DNA of 57,084 nucleotides from Methanobrevibacter woesei (GCF_003111605.1 NZ_MZGU01000001.1:1-57084); one strand, 5' to 3'; positions 20,093 to 28,595 are shown, numbered from the stretch's first letter. Program-made: numbers and translations. Notes: generated from the sequence alone by a model not told the origin.

Positions 20093-20543
20093 TGCTTCCA
20101 CAGTTTGGGCAGCTGTTTCTTTTTGCTATGAATTTATGGCCACAGCGAGTACATGTGTACCTGTGTACATCACAGCTTACTGATCCTCCGCAGTGTGGAC
20201 ATTTTTTGTGTGGACCTGTAAATGTATTATTGCAGTGTGGACATCTGTAATGTACATTGTATGCTTCACGTGTGCGTTTTCCTTTTTTATAACCATAATA
20301 ATATCCGTAAGCAGCTATTATTCCTATTATTGCTATTATTATGCTTATTCCGGATGTTGGTATAAATAATGTGAAACCAAAGAATAGAAGTATTATTGCT
20401 GATAAGAGGACGTTTCCTCCTATGCTTTCTTTTTTGGCTTTGTAGTTTCCCTGACTTGCTTGTGCTTCTTGGTATTGTCTTTTTTCTTTTTCTGCATTTT
20501 TTTGAGCATGTAATGTTAATATTATTTCTTCAGGTTCTGGCAT
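20076..20543 (-). CDS. Membrane protein with two C-terminal zinc ribbons
   Basis: 155 aa from ATG 20543 (GGTGATTTTAAG upstream). It has an N-terminal charged helix, two close membrane spans about 45-90 (LLSAIILLFFGFTLF, IAIIGIIAAYGYYYG), then four CxxC knuckles (RCPHCNNTF, KCPHCGGSV, TCTRCGHKF, SCPNCGSNL) ending LYYN. Its stop lies within repeat copy 3, so the gene end coincides with the repeat junction. Function unknown. Confidence 0.7.
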   Translation of the reverse strand: MPEPEEIILTLHAQKNAEKEKRQYQEAQASQGNYKAKKESIGGNVLLSAIILLFFGFTLFIPTSGISIIIAIIGIIAAYGYYYGYKKGKRTREAYNVHYRCPHCNNTFTGPHKKCPHCGGSVSCDVHRYTCTRCGHKFIAKRNSCPNCGSNLYYN

Positions 20544-20674
20544 CTTAAAATCACCATCCACCTTTTTACTTTTTTCCGAAAGTGGTTCTGTTTATTAAAA
20601 AATTAATTCTTTGATTGAATAATTATTGTATATAATATATATAAAATATGATTTTATAAGGTTAATCTATTTAT

Positions 20675-20710
20675 GTTTAATTCAAAGTTCTTTTATTAAC
20701 TATAAAAAAC
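20675..20710 (+). repeat. dispersed CRISPR-like repeat, copy 4 (diverged)
   Basis: 36 bp: GTTTAATTCAAAGTTC then TTTTATTAACTATAAAAAAC. The ATG of the next gene lies 21 nt downstream, the same arrangement as after copy 12. Confidence 0.75.
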
Positions 20711-20731
20711 AAAAGAAAAGGAGAATAAAAT

Positions 20732-21001
20732 ATGGTTGTTGTTAAACCTTTGGGAGATCATGAAAAAATAGAGATAGACTTTCCAAATGGAATGCATTTA
20801 TCTATAAGCTATGGAACAATAATTGATAAAGAATATTACAAAGAATCCAGATTCCGGGGAAATATAAGAAAAATTATTCTTTTAGATTCAAAAGGAGAAA
20901 TTATTGACCAATTAGTAGAGAATAATCCTGATAAACCTTCAACTGAAGAGCTAAAAGAGATTTATGATAAGTTATTTCCAATTTATGCGGAATTCCAATA
21001 A
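20732..21001 (+). CDS. Small protein of a three-member local family (FPNGM ... SKGEI)
   Basis: 89 aa, with AAAGGAGAATAAA before ATG 20732. It contains IDFPNGMHLSISYG and IILLDSKGEIIDQLVE. The genes at 21019 and 36587 share this two-part pattern (a hydrophobic strand pair, then LxDxKGxhh). Acidic, no signal peptide or membrane span. Unknown function; the placement right after a repeat is shared with the 36587 gene. Confidence 0.65.
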   Translation: MVVVKPLGDHEKIEIDFPNGMHLSISYGTIIDKEYYKESRFRGNIRKIILLDSKGEIIDQLVENNPDKPSTEELKEIYDKLFPIYAEFQ

Positions 21002-21018
21002 AAAGGTGTTTGTTTACA

Positions 21019-21231
21019 ATGAGTGAAAGAGCATTTGGAGATCATAAAAACAAAATAATTGAAATGGAAAAAGGCTACAAAGTAATCTTAGATTACACTA
21101 ATAAAGCTAATCCTTCAACTAAAGACTTTGGAGAATGGTGTTATGATAGCCAATATCTAAGAACCAGACTTTACGATGCTAAAGGAGAATTAATTTCTTC
21201 AGCTATTGTTGAAAATCTAAATTATTATTAG
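21019..21231 (+). CDS. Small protein of the same local family
   Basis: 70 aa from ATG 21019 (AAGGTG upstream), 17 bp behind its paralogue and probably co-transcribed. It contains IIEMEKGYKVILDYT and LRTRLYDAKGELISSAIVEN, aligning with the 89-aa and 117-aa proteins. Function unknown; a tandem pair suggests duplication. Confidence 0.65.
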   Translation: MSERAFGDHKNKIIEMEKGYKVILDYTNKANPSTKDFGEWCYDSQYLRTRLYDAKGELISSAIVENLNYY

Positions 21232-21334
21232 TGCAGAACCGTGCTTGATTGGTTCAATTACTAATTTTCTATTTTTCCACAACACACTCTTTGATTGCTG
21301 TTGCTTCAACAAAGGACTTTTCATGTAGCTATAA

Positions 21335-21371
21335 GTTTTTCATAGATTATAAAATGTACTTTAAATTACAC
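21335..21371 (-). repeat. dispersed CRISPR-like repeat, copy 5 (reverse orientation)
   Basis: 37 bp, reading GTTTTTCATAGATTATAAAA then TGTACTTTAAATTACAC on the plus strand. It is the exact reverse form of the repeat with few changes, and the first of three copies that point the other way. Confidence 0.85.
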
Positions 21372-21392
21372 AAAGACTCATTTTAGGTTTAA

Positions 21393-22019
21393 TTTATTTT
21401 TTCACCAAGCACCAATGCTATTGGAACTTTATTGGGATTAATTTTATTCCTTTGTCTTGTATACTTAATTTACATTAACTTAAAGAATAAAAAAGATATA
21501 ACATACTCTACATTACTTATCTCTATAGTATTTTTAACTATATTAGTTGGAATTATATTATCTATCTTAATTAGACCCATATTCATTTCAAGATATATAA
21601 TACCAGCACTGGGAGGATTATGGCTAGGATTTTCAATTTTACTGGATAATAGTTCTATAAATAAAAAAATGTATAATGTAATAATAATTATTGTTTTACT
21701 TATTTCAGTTGTTGGCATTATTAGCTTTTATGATATTAGCTCATCAAAATATAGTGAAACAATAGAGAATCAAGAGTTATTACATGATATAAATCAGACT
21801 GACATAACTGTTTTTAATGATAAATTAAGCTATTTAAGGTATTCTCCATATATCTCTAGCGAAAATCAATTCCATGAAGATATAGATGAAATTTTAAACA
21901 GATTTAATGGTACGATTTATGTATTTGATAAATTCAATGAAGTAAATCAATCTAATACAACCTTTGAGAAAATAGGTGTTATTAACCAAGATGATGTTTA
22001 TATTGTTAAAAAAGTATAA
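21393..22019 (+). pseudogene. C-terminal fragment of a multi-span membrane protein (glycosyltransferase-39-like)
   Basis: The frame opens at 21393, 22 nt after repeat copy 5, without a plausible start, and runs 208 codons. It has four hydrophobic spans in the first 105 residues, including PIFISRYIIPALGGLWLGF, like the last helices of archaeal PMT/ArnT-type glycosyltransferases, then a polar domain ending DVYIVKKV. Its TAA stop is in repeat copy 6. The front half of the gene is missing, as expected for a cut DNA segment. Family is tentative. Confidence 0.6.
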
Positions 22020-22049
22020 TTTAAAGTTCTTTTTATATCTATAAAAAAC
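22014..22049 (+). repeat. dispersed CRISPR-like repeat, copy 6
   Basis: 36 bp: GTATAATTTAAAGTTC then TTTTTATATCTATAAAAAAC. It holds the stop codon of the preceding membrane-protein fragment. Confidence 0.8.
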
Positions 22050-22237
22050 TATTCTGAAGACATAAATTAATCTGCTTTGATGAAAATAATAGCTATTTTT
22101 CTAAATTAAAGTTAAAATAGATTAACTAATGTTTATATATATTCTCTTTTATCAGTTAATCTACAGATTCTACAATTTACTTATGGATTGATGTATTCAA
22201 CTAGTTCATGATTTACAAAATGGATTATCCATAAGCA

Positions 22238-22741
22238 TCATATTAGATCTTCAAGACCTATATCCTTTAAAAAGATGTCTAATTTATTTCCTCTTATTCC
22301 ATAATAATATCCAAGCATTAATTTAACATAAAAAGTTATTGGATCTCCATCAAAATTCCATATCTCTTTATTAGAATAATATTTTTCAAGATATTCCTCT
22401 TCACCATTGAAATAATCAATTCCAACAATTAAACTGTTAAATTCATCATATTTATTTACAAATGCTAAAACTTTATTTGTTTCAACATTAGTTTCTTCCC
22501 TATATGGCAAAATTTCATCAATGGTGCATAATTTACTGGGGTTTTTAAGATAGAATTCTTGTCTTTTCTTTAAAAACAATTCTGATAAATCATTTAGATT
22601 TTCTAATAAACTTTTAGGTATAGGTTCTTTGTCAAAATCTGCTAATTTTTCCACTAATCCTTTATAATTATTTTTAATCCTTTTTTTGTTATAAACAATA
22701 AATTTATGTGTATATTTTGTCTTCATATTTTTTATTTTCAA
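22238..22741 (-). CDS. Hypothetical protein
   Basis: 167 aa, soluble, rich in Lys, Glu and Tyr, with no recognised motif. Segments such as GLVEKLADFDKEPIPKSLLE and KLMLGYYYGIRGNKLDIFL suggest an all-helical fold. There is no clear ribosome binding site for the first ATG; an ATG five codons later is equally possible. It is the main gene between repeat copies 6 and 7. Confidence 0.55.
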   Translation of the reverse strand: MKIKNMKTKYTHKFIVYNKKRIKNNYKGLVEKLADFDKEPIPKSLLENLNDLSELFLKKRQEFYLKNPSKLCTIDEILPYREETNVETNKVLAFVNKYDEFNSLIVGIDYFNGEEEYLEKYYSNKEIWNFDGDPITFYVKLMLGYYYGIRGNKLDIFLKDIGLEDLI

Positions 22742-23235
22742 ATATTTTTACTTATAAATGTTTTTTAACAGAAATTTATTAATATAAACTGAATAGTTAA
22801 TCTCTATGAAATATAGTTAAATCTCAATTTTTTTATATATGATATATTTAATTGAAATAACTATTAATATAATTTAATTTTTGGCTTTGATTAATTATTT
22901 AATTAATTTTAAAATTAATTTTATTAATTTGTTAAATTTATCGATAAATTGAAAATTTAATTTTCTTCAATTTTTAATAAATTTGATAAATTAATCTTAA
23001 TTTGAGTTTCGCATAGATTAATCCAACTTTTTAAATTAAATTAATATTGTTTTTAATGTTATTTAAAATATTGATTAAAACAATTAATATTATTCAGGTA
23101 AATATAAGTTTAATTTATCGTTACTTGGATAATTCTTTTGATGGAATTTGTTGGGTAATTTGTAAATTTGAAAAAGATGTTAAAGGAGTTTAAGTGTTTT
23201 AAATTGAAAAATTATAATTTATTGAGCTATATTAA
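22742..23235. other. AT-rich region without supported gene
   Basis: About 490 bp of very AT-rich DNA containing several near-palindromic TTAATTAATTTTAAAATTAATT-like tracts around 22880-22990. No ORF or RNA gene is convincing. Confidence 0.35.
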
Positions 23236-23361
23236 TGTAAAAAAAAGAAAATAGTTAAAGATTTTATGAAAGTAACTATTAATATACCTTCCATGAGAGA
23301 ACAGAAAAAAATTTTAAGTTTCATTGAAGTGATAATGGAAAAAATCAGATTATCGGTTTAA
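23236..23361 (+). pseudogene. C-terminal tail of a type I restriction specificity subunit (HsdS), remnant
   Basis: 41 codons, open from a stop at 23233-23235, with KDFMKVTINIPSMREQKKIL and SFIEVIMEKIR. The IP-x-x-x-EQ-x-KI pattern followed by a helix is the usual end of an HsdS target-recognition half with its conserved helix. Everything upstream is lost. It ends 34 bp before repeat copy 7. Confidence 0.5.
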
Positions 23362-23395
23362 AATTTGTTTTACTAAATCATAATGAACATCTTTA

Positions 23396-23432
23396 GTGTA
23401 ATTTAAAGTGATTTTTATTAGCTTTAAAAAAC
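23396..23432 (+). repeat. dispersed CRISPR-like repeat, copy 7
   Basis: 37 bp: GTGTAATTTAAAGTGATT then TTTATTAGCTTTAAAAAAC. It opens a 4.0-kb segment carrying the MarR-AKR-MFS-radical SAM genes. The 255 bp that follow contain no supported gene. Confidence 0.85.
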
Positions 23433-23687
23433 TTCCTTAACTGAGTTTGTTCACTTCAGAAGTCTAGATTTTTATCCAAGTTACAGTGTCTATACGTTTC
23501 TATTTATAATTGCAGCTATGCTTTTTAAGTTTGATTAGCTTATTTTCAAGTATCATTGATTATTGCAGTTTTTCAGTTTCCTATTGTTATTTCCATGGCT
23601 TGTTATGTTTTAATTAGACATGTTTTATCTTGGAATTTTGTCTAAACCTTTTTTTAACATAAACTTTATATATTAATATTTTAAAAT

Positions 23688-23710
23688 AATTGTTATATAT
23701 CGCAACAATT
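23688..23710. promoter_or_regulatory. probable MarR operator upstream of the regulator gene
   Basis: AATTGTT - nine bases - AACAATT is a perfect 7-bp inverted repeat directly in front of the AGGAGG box of the regulator gene. Two related dyads precede the aldo/keto reductase gene, all with TGTT ... GCAACA. Position implies autorepression. Confidence 0.6.
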
Positions 23711-23723
23711 AGGAGGTTTTTTC

Positions 23724-24191
23724 GTGAAAAAAGCTGAAGATGTTATTGAAGAAACACCTTTTTTAATAACACATATTATATCTATACATAAAACTCATGA
23801 TATCTTTTTAAATAAGTTTATTAAAGAAAGTGGAATTAAACCTAGTCAATATTATATGTTATTGTATTTAAATGAAAATAAGGATTTTAATCAGTCTGAA
23901 ATTGCTGCATGTTGTTTGATGGATCGTTGTGGTGTTTCAAGAGCTTTTAAAGAATTTGAAGAAAAGGGAATTATTACACGTGAAATTTCTAAAGAAAGCA
24001 AACGTGAATATGATGTTTCTTTAACTGAAAAAGGACAGAAAATTGTTGATTTCTTACTTAGTAAAGAATTTGAATGGGAAGAAGAAATCTGTGATAATTT
24101 TGATATAGATTCAGATGAATTGCACAGAATCATGGCTCAGTTTTCTAGATTGTCTGTAGATTTTAATAAGAAGAGATATTCTAAAAAATAA
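23724..24191 (+). CDS. MarR-family transcriptional regulator
   Basis: 155 aa from GTG 23724 with AGGAGG eight bases upstream. Winged helix: KPSQYYMLLYLNENKDFNQS, EIAACCLMDRCGVSRAFKEF (recognition helix), GIITREISKESKREYDVSLT (wing), then a dimerisation helix. CCLMDRC holds three Cys near the recognition helix, which could permit redox sensing, though this is inference. It probably controls itself and the downstream reductase and exporter genes. Confidence 0.88.
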   Translation: MKKAEDVIEETPFLITHIISIHKTHDIFLNKFIKESGIKPSQYYMLLYLNENKDFNQSEIAACCLMDRCGVSRAFKEFEEKGIITREISKESKREYDVSLTEKGQKIVDFLLSKEFEWEEEICDNFDIDSDELHRIMAQFSRLSVDFNKKRYSKK

Positions 24192-24205
24192 TTTTTTTTA
24201 CTTTT

Positions 24206-24223
24206 TTGTTGATAGTCGCAACA
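24206..24223. promoter_or_regulatory. second MarR-type dyad
   Basis: TTGTTGATAGTCGCAACA contains the half-sites TGTT and AACA with the same GCAACA arm as the sites at 23688 and 24257. It lies in the likely promoter of the aldo/keto reductase gene. Confidence 0.5.
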
Positions 24224-24256
24224 TTTATATGTTAGTTTAGCTAATCTATGAACAAG

Positions 24257-24277
24257 ATTGTTATAATTAGCAACAAT
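24257..24277. promoter_or_regulatory. third MarR-type dyad
   Basis: ATTGTT - nine bases - AACAAT, 14 bp before the reductase ATG and overlapping the region just upstream of its AGGTGAT box. It matches the autoregulatory site in arms and spacing. Confidence 0.6.
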
Positions 24278-24291
24278 TATAGGTGATTATT

Positions 24292-25134
24292 ATGGATTAT
24301 ATACAATTGAATAATGGAGTAAAAATGCCCATATTAGGTTTTGGTGTTTATCAAATTACAGATTTAGAAGAATGTGAGAAAGCAGTTAGTGAAGCAATAG
24401 ATGTTGGTTACAGATTAATAGATACAGCTCAAGCTTATTCTAACGAAACTGCAGTTGGAAATGCAATAAAAAAATCAGGGATTCCACGAAAAGAATTTTT
24501 TATAACAACAAAATTATGGATTTCCAATTCAGGATATGAAAATGCAAAAAAATCATTAGATGAATCACTGGAAAATTTACAAACTGATTATATTGACTTA
24601 GTTTTAATTCACCAACCTTTCGGTGATTACTATGGAACTTACAGAGCACTAGAAGATTATTATAAGAAAGGAAAAATCAAAGCTATTGGTGTAAGTAATT
24701 TTTATCCAGACAGATTAATTGATTTATTGTCTTTTAATGAAATTGTACCTGCAGTAAATCAGGTTGAAACTCATCCATTTAACCAGCAAATAGAAGCACA
24801 TGGAATAATGGAAAAATATGGAGTTCAAATAAATTCATGGGCACCTTTCTGTGAAGGAATGGATAATATATTTGAAAATGAAGTTTTAAAAGAAATTGGA
24901 GAAAAATATGACAAAACTGTTGCTCAGGTAATTTTAAGATGGTTAATCCAAAGAAGTGTTGTAGTAATTCCAAAATCAGTACATAAGGAAAGAATTGAAG
25001 AAAATTTCGATGTTTTTGACTTTGAATTAAGTGAAGAAGACATGGAAACCATTAAAAGTTTAGATTGTGGAGAAAGTAAATTTTTCTCACACTATGATCC
25101 TGAAATTGTAGAATGGTTTATGACTATGAAATAA
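24292..25134 (+). CDS. Aldo/keto reductase
   Basis: 280 aa from ATG 24292 (AGGTGATT upstream). TIM-barrel AKR signatures: GYRLIDTAQAYSNE with catalytic Asp and Tyr, FITTKLW with Lys, DLVLIHQPFGDYYG with His, IGVSNFYPDRL, and the NADPH site VVIPKSVHKERI. It reduces aldehydes or 2,5-diketo-type substrates. With a MarR regulator and an MFS exporter it forms a small detoxification cluster more typical of bacteria, hinting at transfer. Confidence 0.9.
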   Translation: MDYIQLNNGVKMPILGFGVYQITDLEECEKAVSEAIDVGYRLIDTAQAYSNETAVGNAIKKSGIPRKEFFITTKLWISNSGYENAKKSLDESLENLQTDYIDLVLIHQPFGDYYGTYRALEDYYKKGKIKAIGVSNFYPDRLIDLLSFNEIVPAVNQVETHPFNQQIEAHGIMEKYGVQINSWAPFCEGMDNIFENEVLKEIGEKYDKTVAQVILRWLIQRSVVVIPKSVHKERIEENFDVFDFELSEEDMETIKSLDCGESKFFSHYDPEIVEWFMTMK

Positions 25135-25151
25135 AATGATTAGTGATTCAA

Positions 25152-26312
25152 ATGGATAAAAATAATTTAGTAATTTTAATTTTAGCATTCGGTACTTTTG
25201 GAATTCTTACAACGGAAATGGGTTTTGTAGGAATTTTGCCATTGGTTGCTACTCAATTTGGGGTAAATGTAGTTGATGCAGGGCTATTTGTAAGTTTATT
25301 TGCACTTGGTGTAGCTATTGCTGGGCTAGTAATGCCTTTACTCTTTTCTAAGGTAAATTATAAAAAATCTCTTTTATTAGTTTTAGGGATTTTTATAATT
25401 AGTAATATCTGCTTTGCATTTATAACAGATTTTAATATTGCTTTAATATTAAGAGTTATTCCTGCTTTCTTCCATCCAATATTTTGTTCATTTGCATTAA
25501 CTTTAGCAGCACAATTGGCAAAAGAAGGAGAAGAACTAAAAGCAACATCTAGAGTTATTATGGGTGTTTCAGCAGGAATGATTTTAGGAGTTCCAATTGT
25601 TTCATCTTTATCTTACAGTGAATCTTTTGAACTGGCAATGTTATTCATGGCTGCAATAAATATTATTGCATTTATTAGTTTAGCAATTCTAATGCCTTCA
25701 ATCAAACCAAAAGAAGGAATATCATATTCAGGACAGCTTAAAGTATTGAAAAAACCATCATTTATTTTATCAATAATTGGTGTTTTATTAATATCTGCGG
25801 GATTATACAGTGTTTACAGTTATGTTTCTCTATTTTTAGGTTTAAGTAATATAGTTGGAAACTTTTTGAGTGTTGTGTTGTTCTTATATGGTGTTTTCAG
25901 TATTTGTGGAAATTATATTGCAGGACATCTGCTTAGTAAAGTTCCAAATAAAACAGTACTAATATACCCATTTATAATTTCAATTATATTCTTATTGCTC
26001 TTTGGATTTTATGATATAGTAATGGCTATTATTATATTAATGATAATTTGGGGAGTATTTGCAGGAATTGGAAACAATATCCAGCAATTTTGGATTACAT
26101 CAGCAGCACCAGAAGCACCAGAATTTGCTAATGGAATTTTTTTATCTAGTGGAAATATTGGAATTACATTAGGAACTACCTTAAGTGGAATAGCTATTTC
26201 AGCTCTTGGTGTTCGCTATATTGTATTTGTTGGAATTGTTTGTTCACTTTTAGCATTTGTTTTCTTTGTTTTAAGAAATAGAGCTAGTAAATCAGAAACT
26301 AATCTAAACTAA
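25152..26312 (+). CDS. MFS transporter, drug-efflux (AraJ/DHA1) type
   Basis: 386 aa from ATG 25152 (GTGATT upstream), about 12 membrane spans. LTTEMGFVGILPLVA and GVAIAGLVMPLLFSKVNYKK are the DHA1 helix 1 and loop 2-3 motifs. It follows the reductase by 17 bp, so both are probably in one operon controlled by the MarR protein. Substrate unknown; a toxic metabolite or drug is most likely. Confidence 0.88.
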   Translation: MDKNNLVILILAFGTFGILTTEMGFVGILPLVATQFGVNVVDAGLFVSLFALGVAIAGLVMPLLFSKVNYKKSLLLVLGIFIISNICFAFITDFNIALILRVIPAFFHPIFCSFALTLAAQLAKEGEELKATSRVIMGVSAGMILGVPIVSSLSYSESFELAMLFMAAINIIAFISLAILMPSIKPKEGISYSGQLKVLKKPSFILSIIGVLLISAGLYSVYSYVSLFLGLSNIVGNFLSVVLFLYGVFSICGNYIAGHLLSKVPNKTVLIYPFIISIIFLLLFGFYDIVMAIIILMIIWGVFAGIGNNIQQFWITSAAPEAPEFANGIFLSSGNIGITLGTTLSGIAISALGVRYIVFVGIVCSLLAFVFFVLRNRASKSETNLN

Positions 26313-26370
26313 ATCTATTTCTTATTTTTTTACATTAATATTAAATAATTTTAAAAATAAATTATTTTTC

Positions 26371-27249
26371 ATGATTATCAATAAAAGGTCTGTAAAGTCA
26401 ATACTTTCGAAGTCTAATTTACCAATTGCGGGTTTTACAGTTAATCCCTATGTAGGTTGTTCTCATGCTTGTAAATATTGTTATGCAACATTCATGAAGA
26501 GATTTACAGGACATAAAGAAGAATGGGGAACCTTTTTAGATGTTAAATATTGGCCAAAAATAAAAAATCCGTCAAAATATGATGGCGAAACAATAATTAT
26601 TGGTTCAGTAACAGATGCATATAATCAGTATGAAAAAGAATATGAAAGAACCAGATATTTTTTAGAAGAAATGAGTGAAAGTAATGCTAACTTGATAATA
26701 ACTACTAAATCAGATTTAGTTTTAAGAGATTTAGATTTAATTTCAAAGTTTCCAGATCCTTTAATTTCTTTTTCAATAAATACTTTAGATGAAGAATTTA
26801 AAAATGACATGGATGATGCACCTTCAATTAAAAGAAGATTAAAAGCTTTAAAAAAGATTCACAAATTAGGTATAAGAACAACTTGTTTTATATCACCAAT
26901 ATTTCCGGCAATTACAGATTCTATTGAAATAATTAAAGAAGTAACTGATTTTACTGATTATATTTGGCTTGAAAATCTGAATTTAAGAGCTAATTATAAA
27001 AAAACTATAATGGATTATGTTAAAAATAATTATCCTGAATTTCTTGGTTTTTATGAAGACATTTACTTAAACAAAGATATTGGTTTTTGGAAGGATTTAG
27101 ATGAAAAAATAAATCAATTTTGTCAGAAAAATGGATATTTATATGTAATTGATAAAGAACCATTTTTAAATAATCCGATGGAAAAACCAATTATAATCAA
27201 TTATTTTTATCATGAAAAGATTAGACAAAGTTCAAAAAATAAAAAGTAG
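26371..27249 (+). CDS. Radical SAM protein, SplB-like family
   Basis: 292 aa. N-terminal TVNPYVGCSHACKYCYATFM contains the CxxxCxYC iron-sulfur motif. DVKYWPKI, IIIGSVTDAYNQYEKEYERT and SFSINTLDEEF follow the pattern of the SPL-related radical SAM family (Rv2578c group), for which no substrate is firmly known. It is on the same strand as the MFS gene but 58 bp apart, with no clear RBS before ATG 26371. Confidence 0.85.
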   Translation: MIINKRSVKSILSKSNLPIAGFTVNPYVGCSHACKYCYATFMKRFTGHKEEWGTFLDVKYWPKIKNPSKYDGETIIIGSVTDAYNQYEKEYERTRYFLEEMSESNANLIITTKSDLVLRDLDLISKFPDPLISFSINTLDEEFKNDMDDAPSIKRRLKALKKIHKLGIRTTCFISPIFPAITDSIEIIKEVTDFTDYIWLENLNLRANYKKTIMDYVKNNYPEFLGFYEDIYLNKDIGFWKDLDEKINQFCQKNGYLYVIDKEPFLNNPMEKPIIINYFYHEKIRQSSKNKK

Positions 27250-27315
27250 TTTTCAAATGCTCTTATTTAATCTTTTTATAGCAAAATTTAAATAGATTTG
27301 TTAGAGGAGAATTTT

Positions 27316-27465
27316 ATGATTATTAATGTTGGTGCAAGATCAGACATTGTTAATTATTATAGTAAATGGTTATTAAATAGGTTAAATGAAGGTTATGCAT
27401 ATTCTAGAAATCCATTATTTAAAAATAATGTTTCTAAATTAAGTTTAAAACTGGGTTTTTTATAG
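27316..27465 (+). pseudogene. DUF1848 (radical SAM-like) protein, truncated at the repeat
   Basis: A good GGAGA box precedes ATG 27316. The 46 native residues (MIINVGARSDIVNYYSKWLL, NRLNEGYAYSRNPLFKNN) match the conserved start of DUF1848 proteins, which normally run to about 280-320 aa. The frame then enters reverse repeat copy 8 at 27455 and stops within it. The rest of the gene is not in the window. Confidence 0.75.
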
Positions 27466-27491
27466 AATATAAAAGGCACTTTAAATTACAC
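27455..27491 (-). repeat. dispersed CRISPR-like repeat, copy 8 (reverse orientation)
   Basis: 37 bp, GTTTTTTATAGAATATAAAA then GGCACTTTAAATTACAC. It is identical to copy 9, and the two flank a 468-bp cassette in direct orientation. It truncates the DUF1848 gene. Confidence 0.92.
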
Positions 27492-27532
27492 AATACTAAA
27501 TGGAAATACCGTAGGAAACTTTAAATATTTTC

Positions 27533-27576
27533 AATGTTAATATATGCATAATACAATGTTAATATATGCATAATAC
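27533..27576 (+). repeat. 22-bp tandem duplication in a promoter region
   Basis: AATGTTAATATATGCATAAT plus AC occurs twice without a gap. Each unit contains TTAATATATGCATAA, rich in TATA-like and dyad (ATGCAT) elements, about 45-85 bp before the next start codon. It could double a TATA box or an operator. Confidence 0.75.
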
Positions 27577-27618
27577 AATAATTGTATTGGTTTTTTAATT
27601 GAATTATGGAGGGGTATT

Positions 27619-27828
27619 ATGGTTAGTCCAATAGTAGCAGCTATTATTTCTTTCTTCTTCCCTGGTATTGGTCAAGTAGTACAAGGTGAAACCAAGAAAG
27701 GTATAATAATGTTTGTTGCAGCAATTGTTATTTCAATTATTTTAACTTACGCATTAGGTACCATTGGTAATATTATTTACTTAATATATGCTGTATATGC
27801 TGCATACGATGCTTATAATATGGGATAA
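27619..27828 (+). CDS. Small two-span membrane protein (TM2-like)
   Basis: 69 aa with ATGGAGGGG before ATG 27619. Two hydrophobic spans flank a turn, with FFPGIGQVVQGETKKGIIMF resembling the TM2-type FxPGxGxxYxGxxxxG motif seen in the larger zinc-ribbon membrane proteins of this window. It is a complete single-gene cassette between identical reverse repeats 8 and 9. Confidence 0.75.
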   Translation: MVSPIVAAIISFFFPGIGQVVQGETKKGIIMFVAAIVISIILTYALGTIGNIIYLIYAVYAAYDAYNMG

Positions 27829-27959
27829 ATTAATTTTTATCCATTATTTTTTTATAAAACTTTTTTTTTTAAAACATAAATTTTGCTGATTTTCACATTA
27901 ATTAACAATATTTATTAATCATCCTAACTATAATTATAATATTAAGATTTTTTTCTGAA

Positions 27960-27996
27960 GTTTTTTATAGAATATAAAAGGCACTTTAAATTACAC
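27960..27996 (-). repeat. dispersed CRISPR-like repeat, copy 9 (reverse orientation)
   Basis: 37 bp, identical base for base to copy 8. Identity suggests a recent common origin for the two, independent of the four identical plus-strand copies near cas1. Confidence 0.92.
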
Positions 27997-28331
27997 ATCT
28001 ATTAATTATAATAATAGGAGGTCAGTCCAAAAAAAAGTGATGTATGAGATGAGTTAATTCTTATTTTTTTGGAACAAATGATTTGTTATGATACATGATA
28101 TTGTAATATACTTAGCTGTAAAAAAACATTATTGCAGTTTAAAATTACGTGTTTCAAATTTAAAATATAAAAGGTTTTATATAATTCTATGAAAGTTGCT
28201 AAACGAACGAAGAAAATGAACATAGCAAGAACATCCCCATGCATTCCAAAAAGTATCCTCTTTTTTTGTTCTTCACTATGTACCGTGGACAATTAGAAAA
28301 AATAGATAAAATAATATAAAAAAAGTAGATT
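27997..28331. other. region without a recognised gene
   Basis: 335 bp. A GGAGG stands at about 28017 with no good ORF behind it. Frames on both strands from about 28090 to 28300 are open for 35-70 codons; a minus-strand one contains HSEEQKKRILFGMHGDVLAM, which looks protein-like but has no start signal and no family I know. It may be gene debris. Confidence 0.35.
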
Positions 28332-28595
28332 TTAGTCTTCAGCAAATAATTTTTCTTCATCAAATTCTTTAGGATTATCAAGAGTACCAAAAATATCAGA
28401 CAAAAAACCTGCAAACATACAAAGCTCTTTCCATTCAGCAAAAGCTTTAGGACTAGTCTTATACATCCCTCTCATATGCTCCATTTTCTCTTCTTCAGTC
28501 TCAAAAAGTTCAATAGCAGCAGTATGATCAGTGTTAAATGTCCCATAACCAACACGACGACCTGCATCAAGACCATTAACTTCAAAGTATCTCAT
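28332..28595 (-). CDS. Small hypothetical protein
   Basis: 87 aa. AAGGAGTG precedes the ATG, which overlaps the TGA of an upstream gene fragment (ATGA). It contains GRRVGYGTFNTDHTAAIELF and is acidic with no membrane span. The coupled arrangement shows it was the second gene of an operon whose first gene is cut off by repeat copy 10. Function unknown. Confidence 0.65.
   Translation of the reverse strand: MRYFEVNGLDAGRRVGYGTFNTDHTAAIELFETEEEKMEHMRGMYKTSPKAFAEWKELCMFAGFLSDIFGTLDNPKEFDEEKLFAED

Noticed and set aside
28086-28331. Minus-strand ORF of about 68 codons
   Set aside because: No start signal, no family match and overlap with other open frames; it is kept as unexplained region.
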